Source of the DNA: an uncultured Bacilli bacterium
Lineage (GTDB): Bacteria > Bacillota_I > Bacilli_A > RF39 > UBA660
Direction: 5' to 3'
Length of the DNA stretch: 15,475 nt
NCBI GenBank assembly: GCA_947625715.1
Contig: CANQPR010000023.1
Location: 1-15,475, forward strand
Shown here: positions 7,467 through 14,900 of the stretch, piece after piece
How the letters are laid out: the number at the start of each line of letters is the position of its first letter
Numbering within the stretch: position 1 is the first letter of the stretch
Position numbers and translations under genes: made by a program
Notes under the pieces: generated by a model
Databases searched by the model: none
What the model was told of the DNA's origin: nothing
The model's input: only the letters and a program-made list of their open reading frames with translations

Positions 7467-8897
7467 TTAACTTATTAATCGAAATGGATTATTTATACTT
7501 CCATAATTTTCACTATTATCTTCTTCGATTTTGATGTTACCATTTAAATAAACAACAGGACGGATAAGAAGATAACTAGAAACATTTGTAACAGCTAAAT
7601 CATTATTAATTTCAAAGGCATTACATGCCTTTAAAAAATCAGTGGCTGAAGTTACGGTCCAATAAGATTGTCCAGAATAATATAACCAACTGTTTTTTGG
7701 ACATTTATTTTGATTTTCTCCATTATTGGTATCCCACCAATCTGTCATAGCTGTTGCTAAGCAAGTCTGTCTTTGTGATTCTTCTTTTCCACTTGTTGAA
7801 AAACCATAGTCACTTGGATACATTAAACCAACATATCCTATCCAACTTGCTGTTCTATCTATTTCATCATTGCAATAGATTTCACTATTTGAACATATTT
7901 TGCCAGTATTTTCACTTTTCTCCATTTCATACATATAACTTGGGGTAGTTAAATTAGTAGCACTATTATATGATACGTTCATAGTTCCAGTATGCCATTT
8001 TACTTTGCCAACTATATTTCTTACATCTTCATTTAAGCCTATACTTGCCCAACTTGGACATGTTGCTACATTAGTACCATGGTAACATGTACCACCATCT
8101 TCCATTTTATAATAATTAGTATTTAAAACAGTTTGAATATCTGCTTTTCTCCATTCGTTAACCCCAAAAGCATTATTTACACTTTTATCTGAAACATCCC
8201 AACTATATTCACCAATACTTTCTCTAATAATTTTTATATAACTTTTTGTTGCACCATTTTCATCTTCTATATTATTCATAATGCCGATGATTCGCCAACT
8301 AGGAATTTTTTCACATTTGTAATTGAAAGAGCTAGCTCTTATACATTCATTATAAGAATTATAAACTCTATAAGTATCAGAATTATTACTATAATATCCT
8401 TTCCATGAAGATTCATCATTATTAAAGCTTAAATAATTGTTTGGGTCAGCACCTATAAACCGTAAATTATTATCAGAAGTTTTATCATATATTAATTCTT
8501 CTGGTTTTTCTTTTTGTAAATTTTCAAAATATTCAGTAATTTTATTTTTAATAAAATATAAATCACATTTTGTTCCTGTTTTTATTAAATTATTTACTGT
8601 GACTCTTTTAGTGCTTCCATTATATATTGCTGTCGCATCATTTGTACAAACACTTTTTTCAAAATCATAATCATTAGCTATTTCATTTACTTGTTTATTA
8701 TTTTCATAAAAGGCGAATATTATATCTCCTTTTCCTTCATAGATGAAATTACCATCCATCACTTTAAATGATTTTTGCACTTTAAAATTGGCAAAAGTTC
8801 TGTCCAATATTACTCCACCTATTAAAAAGATGATGGCTACAGCAACAATTAGTAATTTTTTATGATTCTTCTTTTCTTTATATTGATTTAATTTCAT
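7467..8897 (-). CDS. Surface protein with SipW-type leader and RPVVYL domain
   Basis: 476 aa from ATG 8897 (M-K-L-N-Q-Y-K-E-K-K); an in-frame ATG four codons earlier (8909) is possible. Residues 1-13 are basic and 14-31 hydrophobic. Then comes TFANFKVQKSFKVMDGNF, which resembles the leader and mature start of SipW-dependent proteins such as TasA. About 60-150 holds a small domain with two Cys. The C-terminal region (about 195-476) contains IPSWRIIGIM, W-S-W-D-like and NEWRKADIQTVLN segments, ASWIGYVGLMYPSDYG and SYLLIRPVVYLNG, ending G-S-I-N-N-P-F-R-L-I-S. From memory this recalls DUF6273/FISUMP-like domains abundant in gut bacteria; I cannot confirm the family or its ligand. About ten cysteines suggest disulfides. 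Its first 54 residues match the beta-helix neighbour at 35 positions (hand count). Own promoter and terminator. No sorting signal is visible. Confidence 0.82.
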   Translation of the reverse strand: MKLNQYKEKKNHKKLLIVAVAIIFLIGGVILDRTFANFKVQKSFKVMDGNFIYEGKGDIIFAFYENNKQVNEIANDYDFEKSVCTNDATAIYNGSTKRVTVNNLIKTGTKCDLYFIKNKITEYFENLQKEKPEELIYDKTSDNNLRFIGADPNNYLSFNNDESSWKGYYSNNSDTYRVYNSYNECIRASSFNYKCEKIPSWRIIGIMNNIEDENGATKSYIKIIRESIGEYSWDVSDKSVNNAFGVNEWRKADIQTVLNTNYYKMEDGGTCYHGTNVATCPSWASIGLNEDVRNIVGKVKWHTGTMNVSYNSATNLTTPSYMYEMEKSENTGKICSNSEIYCNDEIDRTASWIGYVGLMYPSDYGFSTSGKEESQRQTCLATAMTDWWDTNNGENQNKCPKNSWLYYSGQSYWTVTSATDFLKACNAFEINNDLAVTNVSSYLLIRPVVYLNGNIKIEEDNSENYGSINNPFRLIS

Positions 8898-8928
8898 AAT
8901 AAATACCATCTCTATTCTTGATATTTAT

Positions 8929-8957
8929 TTTATAATAATACTCCTCCCCCGTGTCAA
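8929..8957 (-). promoter_or_regulatory. Promoter, interrupted G-tract spacer (17 bp)
   Basis: TTGACA (8952-8957) and TATAAA (8929-8934) on the - strand, 17 nt apart. The spacer contains CGGGGGAGGAG, a G-rich tract broken by two A. It drives the WR..RPVVYL gene. Confidence 0.82.
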
Positions 8958-8965
8958 TGTTTTTC

Positions 8966-8994
8966 AAAAAAAATCTAGCTTTTAAGCTAAATTT
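8966..8994 (-). terminator. Terminator of the beta-helix gene
   Basis: AAATTTAGCTT pairs with AAGCTAGATTT (one U-G pair; the innermost bases open to form the loop), followed by eight T on the - strand. It lies 12 bp after the TAA stop. Confidence 0.85.
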
Positions 8995-9005
8995 TATTTA
9001 TGATT

Positions 9006-10832
9006 TTAATATGCATTATTTCCAAAATTTGATGGCGAATTTCCAGATACAGTTGTACCACTTCGGTAATAACTTCCTCCAGAATAAATTCCGCCTCCAC
9101 ATGAGCTTCCACCTTTACATGTATTATTTTGAACATATCCTCCTGTTAATCTTACCGTTGCATCAAAACTATTTATTCCTCCTCCATATGTTTGAGCTGT
9201 ATTTTCACTTATCGTTCCTCCCGTCATTTCAAACTTACTTGGACTTATTACCATTACTCCTCCTCCAGCACCTGATGAAGTATTTTTTCTTATTGTTCCA
9301 CCACTCATATAAAATGTTGCTCCTACTTGTAAACAAACTCCTCCTCCATTATTATTGTTTTCAATCGTTCCTTTTTTTAAATAAAAAGTTCCACCTCTTA
9401 CTTCTATTCCTGCTCCACTACCAATATTACTACTAACTAATACATCTCCATTGATAGTTAGTACACTTTCACTATTTGTTTCAAAGCATATTCCACTTCC
9501 AACATCATTAGGAGCTGTATTTTCGCTTATTGTACCTTTAGTTATTGTTAAATTTGCATCTTGCCAAATATATATTCCCCCTCCTTTTTTTGATGTTGTA
9601 TTACCACTTATTGTTCCACCGTTCATGTTTATTACTGAATAATTAAGTGCACATACTCCGCCTCCATTACTGATAGCTGTATTATCTTTTATTTCAATAC
9701 CTTCTTCTATTGTCAATGTACCGTGACGAACATATACTCCTCCTCCGGAACTGTTTGCTGTGTTATTTGCTATGATTATGTTGTCTTTTAATGTTATGTT
9801 TGGGGCTTCATCTTTATTTACAGCATTTATGCTAATTCCTCCTCCACTACCTGATTCATTATAACTTATTTTTCCTCCACTTATGGTTCCTATTACTAAG
9901 CCATAAATACCTATACCGCCACCATATGCGTTTTCTTTTGATATGTTTTTGGTAATTAGTCCTCCGGTCATTTCAAAAGTTATTGGACTTGTAGTGTTAC
10001 GTATATACATTCCACACCCAACTCCAGATACTGATGCTGTATTATTAGTTATTGTTCCTCCTTCAAACTTAGTATTACTTAAACTGTAAATTCCTCCTCC
10101 ATTTAACGTAGCTTTATTATTTTCTACTAAACCGTCTTTTATAGTTAAACTTCCATTTTCAGCAACAAATATGCCTCCTCCATTATATGCTGTGTTTTCT
10201 TTTATAGTGGCTCCATTAATTATGACATCACTACCATCTGTGTATATTCCACCACCTTTTCTTGTGGAATCTTCACTTGAATTATTTATTGCATTTTCGA
10301 TTGTAGTTTTCTCATTTAAATTTAATTTGGAATTATATACATTTATCATTGGTTTAGTGGAACTTACATTTTGTCCATTTACAATGACATTTTCTAAACT
10401 TAATTCATTTTGATTATTTACTTCTATTACTCCATTGTCTGTTAGACTACTTCCTCTTTTGATTTCATATGTACTTCCTTCACTGGTTATTATTACTTTC
10501 TTATTAGAGGTTGTTAAGTTTTGGACTTGATTTACTTCTATATTACTTAATAGTTTTATTGTTCCTTCATCTTTTATCTTATCATATGCTTTTTGAATTG
10601 TTAGATAGGGATTTGTTTTCGTTCCATTTCCAGTTGTATCACTCCCTTTACTTGATACATAGTAATTGGCTTCATAGATGAAGTTTCCTTCCATCACTTT
10701 GAAACTTTTATTTACTTTGAAACTAGCAAATGACTTACCTACTATTACTATACCTATTAACAAAACAATAATTGCTAATATTATTACTACTTTTTTACTT
10801 TTCTTTTTCTCTTTATATTGACTTAATTTCAT
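9006..10832 (-). CDS. Right-handed beta-helix surface adhesin-like protein
   Basis: 608 aa from ATG 10832 (M-K-L-S-Q-Y-K-E-K-K); an ATG four codons upstream (10844) is possible. It has a basic start, a hydrophobic segment (about 15-32), then SFASFKVNKSFKVMEGNF, the same SipW-like leader as the downstream paralogue. YYVSSKGSDTTGNGTKTNPY (57-76) is the usual opening of DUF1565-type beta-helix proteins. Residues about 95-608 are imperfect coils of roughly 20-25 residues with GGGIY, MTGGTI and N-N-T-A/E-N-T-A motifs, as in Pmp and pectate-lyase-like solenoids. No pectate-lyase catalytic motif stands out and there is no cell-wall sorting signal. The coils run to the last residues, so there is no separate C-terminal anchor; retention may be through the N-terminal segment or by assembly. 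Likely adhesion or glycan contact. Its promoter carries nine consecutive G, so expression may be variable. Confidence 0.87.
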   Translation of the reverse strand: MKLSQYKEKKKSKKVVIILAIIVLLIGIVIVGKSFASFKVNKSFKVMEGNFIYEANYYVSSKGSDTTGNGTKTNPYLTIQKAYDKIKDEGTIKLLSNIEVNQVQNLTTSNKKVIITSEGSTYEIKRGSSLTDNGVIEVNNQNELSLENVIVNGQNVSSTKPMINVYNSKLNLNEKTTIENAINNSSEDSTRKGGGIYTDGSDVIINGATIKENTAYNGGGIFVAENGSLTIKDGLVENNKATLNGGGIYSLSNTKFEGGTITNNTASVSGVGCGMYIRNTTSPITFEMTGGLITKNISKENAYGGGIGIYGLVIGTISGGKISYNESGSGGGISINAVNKDEAPNITLKDNIIIANNTANSSGGGVYVRHGTLTIEEGIEIKDNTAISNGGGVCALNYSVINMNGGTISGNTTSKKGGGIYIWQDANLTITKGTISENTAPNDVGSGICFETNSESVLTINGDVLVSSNIGSGAGIEVRGGTFYLKKGTIENNNNGGGVCLQVGATFYMSGGTIRKNTSSGAGGGVMVISPSKFEMTGGTISENTAQTYGGGINSFDATVRLTGGYVQNNTCKGGSSCGGGIYSGGSYYRSGTTVSGNSPSNFGNNAY

Positions 10833-10863
10833 AATAAATACCATCTCTATTCTTGATATTTAT

Positions 10864-10891
10864 TTTATAATAATACCCCCCCCCGTGTCAA
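10864..10891 (-). promoter_or_regulatory. Promoter with nine-G spacer, candidate slippage switch
   Basis: TTGACA (10886-10891) and TATAAA (10864-10869) on the - strand, 16 nt apart. Nine of the spacer bases are one uninterrupted G run (10876-10884). One extra G would restore the optimal 17-bp spacing seen in the sister copy. It drives the beta-helix gene. Confidence 0.8.
10876..10884 (-). repeat. Homopolymer tract, nine G
   Basis: Nine C on the + strand in an otherwise strongly AT-rich intergenic region; the longest G/C homopolymer I found in the window. It lies entirely between the -35 and -10 elements. Confidence 0.95.
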
Positions 10892-10899
10892 TGTTTTGC

Positions 10900-10930
10900 A
10901 AAAAAAATCTAGCTTTTTTAAGCTAAATTT
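10900..10930 (-). terminator. Terminator of the signal peptidase gene
   Basis: An 11-bp stem (AAATTTAGCTT with AAGCTAGATTT, one U-G), an AAAA loop and eight T on the - strand. It abuts the TAA stop at 10930-10932. Same hairpin as 8966-8994 with a loop two bases longer. Confidence 0.85.
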
Positions 10931-11790
10931 TATTTATGATTTTTTTGATTATAATACCGTCTTTTCTTTTTAACAGGTTTACTATTATCTTTTAATTTTG
11001 GTAACTCAGCACTATTGGTTTTAGGTTTAGTTTTAGTTTTGGTATTTCCAACACTTATAATTACTGAATCACGTTTCAACGGATCGTTTTCATAAACACT
11101 TCGACGTGGTTTATATTTTTCTGTTAATTTTGTTTGAATTTCTTTTTTCTTTTCAATTTCTTTCTTTTCTAATTCATTTTCTTTCTTGGTTAAATCATCA
11201 ACATTCTTTTGAGCATCTTTTAATCTAAATAACTTCATAACATCACTCAAAATAATAATCATTGCCGGTATAACAACTACAATAAGCCAACCACCTTTAG
11301 TTGCTAAAAAGCCTTGCAATCTTCCTAATTGAGGTAATTTTAAAATTACTTTACCCAAAATATTTTCATATGGTACTGGTGCACTATCAGGACTTAAGTT
11401 ATTATCACCCTTGGTTTGATAAAGCTTACCATTTTCACCATCAGTTATGGATATAACCCGATGTGTTATAGTCATTCCTTTAGATATAGAAGCTGTTGAT
11501 ATAAAAGTAATAACATCTCCAACTTTTATATCTTCTGGTTTTTTTATATTTACATTAACAATAACATCATATATTTTTAAATTTGGTTCCATACTAGGCG
11601 AAACAATTGTATACAAACCAAAAGCCGGTTTAAAATCATCACCTTTTTGAGCATATACTCTTGTAGCAATAAAATAATACAACAAAAATCCTCCCACAAT
11701 TAATAAAAGCACAAATGTTGTCCAGGAAAGAGCTGCCGCAACAAATTTAAATTTTGTTTTGATAGAATGATACTTCTCTTGTTTCTTCAT
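10930..11790 (-). CDS. sipW: SipW-type signal peptidase I with basic C-terminal tail
   Basis: 286-aa membrane serine protease that removes signal peptides at the outer face. The catalytic pattern is the ER/archaeal (SipW) form: SPSMEPN with Ser66, a His110 in MTITHRV replacing the Lys of ordinary type I peptidases, and GDNNLSPDSAPV with candidate acidic residues Asp129 and Asp135. A membrane helix lies at about 21-43 and a second at about 167-188. The last ~95 residues are a Lys/Glu-rich, probably coiled-coil and disordered cytosolic tail (E-K-K-E-I-E-K-K-K, ending K-K-R-R-Y-Y-N-Q-K-N-H-K). Bacillus SipW is about 190 aa, so the tail is extra or enlarged. AAGGGA lies about 8 bases before the ATG. 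It sits between three candidate substrates, like sipW beside tapA and tasA, which supports the name; orthology is inferred. Confidence 0.9.
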   Translation of the reverse strand: MKKQEKYHSIKTKFKFVAAALSWTTFVLLLIVGGFLLYYFIATRVYAQKGDDFKPAFGLYTIVSPSMEPNLKIYDVIVNVNIKKPEDIKVGDVITFISTASISKGMTITHRVISITDGENGKLYQTKGDNNLSPDSAPVPYENILGKVILKLPQLGRLQGFLATKGGWLIVVVIPAMIIILSDVMKLFRLKDAQKNVDDLTKKENELEKKEIEKKKEIQTKLTEKYKPRRSVYENDPLKRDSVIISVGNTKTKTKPKTNSAELPKLKDNSKPVKKKRRYYNQKNHK

Positions 11791-11822
11791 AACTTAGTCC
11801 CTTCTACTCTTTACTATATATA

Positions 11823-11863
11823 ATTATAATAAAATCATACCAAAAAAACAAGATAATGTTCAA
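11823..11863 (-). promoter_or_regulatory. Overlapping promoters of the signal peptidase gene
   Basis: Two - strand readings fit. One is TTGAAC (11858-11863), an 18-nt spacer and an extended -10 TGGTATGAT (TATGAT at 11834-11839). The other is TTGTTT (11846-11851), 17 nt and TATAAT (11823-11828). Either leaves a short leader before ATG 11790. Confidence 0.65.
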
Positions 11864-11876
11864 TTTTTTTATCAAT

Positions 11877-11918
11877 AAAAAAAGAAGGAAATTTCAAATT
11901 TAGTTTTTAATTTCCTTC
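11877..11918 (-). terminator. Terminator of the giant repeat protein gene
   Basis: A perfect 10-bp stem (GAAGGAAATT with AATTTCCTTC) around a 15-nt loop, followed by seven T on the - strand. The left arm encodes the final E-G-N and part of the TAA stop. Confidence 0.85.
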
Positions 11919-14900
11919 CATATCAGCTGTTACTGTAGCTTTATAATGTTTATCATGTTGATAGTCTTGCGGTAGTTTAGTATCTTTAAATGTATAAACA
12001 AGTTCATATTCATATACTGCATGAGCTGGTATCATTATTTCTTCAAATAAAACACTTTCTTCTGTAGGTGCAGGTGTTTCACCTTTTACTATTTCGCTAC
12101 CTCTTTTAAGGTAGTAAACAAACTCACTAGTTGGTTCGAAAGTATTTTCTACATCTGTTAATTTTATCTTATAGAATAAAGTTGTATTTGTTCTATTTTG
12201 AATACTAAACTTTTGAGTACCTGTCCATCCTGGTTCGATATTTTTCTCATCTATACCAACTTTGTATGTTAATAACAATGCTCCATCTTCACCATCATTA
12301 CAGAACAAATCACAAGTTCCATCATGGTCGGTATCTAATTTTGTATCTGGAATACCATCGTCATCTAAATCACAATTCAAATCACAATTTCCATCGTTAT
12401 CAGTATCACAATTTATGTCACATTTACCATCGCCACTGGTATCGCAGTTTAAGTCACATTTACCATCACCATTGGTATCACAGTTTAAATCGCATTTACC
12501 ATCATTATTGGTATCACAGTTTAAATCGCACTTGCCATCATTATCAGTATCACAGTTCAAATCACACTTACCATCATGGTCGGTGTCTAAGTTTTTATCA
12601 GCTTTACCATCACCATTAGTATCACAATTGGTCTTACATTTTGTACTTCCTTCATCTGTACAATTCAAATCACACTTACCATCGTTATTGGTATCACAAT
12701 TAGTGTCACATTTGCCATCACCATTGGTATCACAATTCAAATCACATTTGCCATTGTTATTGGTATCACAATTAATGTCGCACTTACCGTCACCATTGGT
12801 ATCGCAGTTTAAGTCGCACTTACCGTCACCGTTCGTATCACAGTTTAAATCGCATTTACCATCGCCGTCTTTATCAACATTGGTATCTGGCTCTTTATCA
12901 TTATTGGTATCGCAGTTTAAATCACATTTGCCATCACCGTTCGTATCACAATTTAAATCGCATTTACCATCGCCATCTTTATCAACATTGGTATCTGGCT
13001 CTTTATCATTATTGGTATCGCAGTTTAAATCACACTTACCATCACCGTTGGTATCGCAATTTAAATCGCACTTACCATCACCATTGGTATCGACATTTTT
13101 ATCCGGCGTTCCATCGCCATTCGTATCACAGTTAGTATTACATTTACCATCGCCATCGGTGTCACAGTTTAAGTCACACCTACCGTCGCCGTTGGTATCG
13201 CAGTTTAAGTCACATTTGCCATCATTATTGGTATCGCAGTTTAAGTCACATTTACCATCATTATTGGTATCGCAATTTAAATCACATTTGCCATCACCAT
13301 TAGTGTCAACATTGGTATCTGGTTTTCCATCACCGTTAGTGTCACAGTTAGTATTACATTTGCCATCCCAATCAGTATCACAGTTTAAGTCACACTTACC
13401 ATCACCATTATTATCGCAATTATAATCACATTTACCATCACCATTGGTATCGCAATTTTTATCACACTTGCCATCACCATCTAAATCACAATTAGTTGTA
13501 CATTGGCCATCTGTTTCACAATTTAAATCACACTTGCCATCACCGTTTGTATCGCAATTATAGTCGCATTTACCATCATTATTTTTATCACAATTCAAAT
13601 CGCAACTTCCATCGCCGTCTTTATCAACGTTTTTGTCTGGTGTTCCATCACCATTGGTATCGCAATTTATGTCACATTTACCATCACCGTTGGTATCACA
13701 GTTTAAATCACATCTACCATCGTTATTCGTATCGCAATTATAGTCACATTTACCATCGCCGTTAGTATCACAGTTGGTATTACATTTGCCATCGCCATCG
13801 GTATCAACATTGGTATCTGGAATGCCATCACCATTATTATCGCAATTTATATCACACTTACCATCACCATTAGTGTCGCAATTGACATCACACTTACCAT
13901 CATAATTATTATCGCAGTTTAAGTCGCACCTACCATCACCATTCGTATCGCAATTGACGTCACACTTACCATCACCATTGGTATCACAGTTTAAATCACA
14001 TCTACCATCACCATTGGTGTCGCAATTTATATCACACTTACCATCGCCGTCTTTATCAACATTGGTATCTGGTTCTTTATCATCATTTGTATCACAATTT
14101 AAATCACATTTACCATCACCATTGGTATCGCAATTTAAATCACACTTGCCATCGCCGTCTTTATCAACATTAGTATCTGGTTCTTTATCACCATTCGTAT
14201 CGCAATTTAAATCGCAAGTACCATTGCCATCCGTATCACAGTTTAAATCACATTTGCCATCATCATCAGTATCAATATTTAAATCAGGTTCACCGTCACC
14301 ATCGGTATCACAGTTAGTATTACATTTACCATCGCCATCGGTATCACAGTTTACATCGCACTTACCATCATCATCAGTATCAATATTTAAATCAGCATCA
14401 CCATCACCATCAGTATCACAATTCAAATCGCACTTTCTATCACCATCAGTATCACAATTCAAATCGCACTTACCATCATGGTCTGTATCACAATTTAGTT
14501 CACACACGCCATCATAATCTGGATCTAAATTAGTATCGGGATATCCATCACCATTCGTATCACAATTTAAATCACACTTGCCATCGTCATCTACATCAAT
14601 ATTCAAATCGGGATCCCCATCACCATCGACATCAATGTTTGTATCAGGAAATCCATCGTCATCGTTGTCACAATTTAAATCACATTTACCATCGCCATCA
14701 GTATCTTGATTCATTAAATTTCGATCTGGTAATCCATCTCCATCAGTATCTAAGGCAACATCAGGTTTTCCATCTTTATTAACATCAATATTAATATCAG
14801 GTTTTCCGTCTCCATCAGTATCAACATTTAAATCAGGTTTTCCATCTCCATCTATATCAATATTAATATCAGGACGATTATCACCATCTATATCGCAGTT

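Larger units (their letters stand above)
8875..9007 (-). repeat. Control-module direct repeat, copy 1
   Basis: 133 bp nearly identical to 10810-10943. By eye there are four substitutions, a 1-nt difference in the G/C tract and a 2-nt difference in a hairpin loop. It spans an upstream gene's terminator, a promoter, the leader and the first codons of the next gene. Confidence 0.9.
10810..10943 (-). repeat. Control-module direct repeat, copy 2
   Basis: 134-bp partner of 8875-9007. Its right end runs into the last codons (N-H-K-stop) of the signal peptidase gene, whereas in copy 1 the same bases lie after the beta-helix stop codon as non-coding DNA. Confidence 0.9.

Noticed and set aside
8951..9436. 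+ strand frame opposite the beta-helix gene (His/Leu/Tyr-rich)
   Set aside because: Antisense shadow of the Gly/Asn-rich beta-helix coils; no ribosome site and an implausible composition.
9006..10832. Pectate lyase or other polysaccharide-degrading enzyme
   Set aside because: Only solenoid repeats are visible; I could not find a conserved catalytic Asp/Arg/Lys cluster, so an adhesin-like role is the safer call.
11962..11980. L-P-Q-D-Y near the end of the giant repeat protein as an LPxTG-like signal
   Set aside because: No following hydrophobic segment or charged tail, and the fourth and fifth residues do not fit any sortase motif.
12262..14517. Long + strand open frames across the repeat region, reading S-H-L-P-S-P-L-V-S-Q-F-K repeats or His/Tyr-rich repeats
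   Set aside because: They are antisense shadows of the 36-bp coding array: its period is a multiple of three and its codons leave the opposite frames free of stops. No ribosome site or promoter, and the - strand frame has a signal-anchor, a consensus Ca-loop and a matching terminator.
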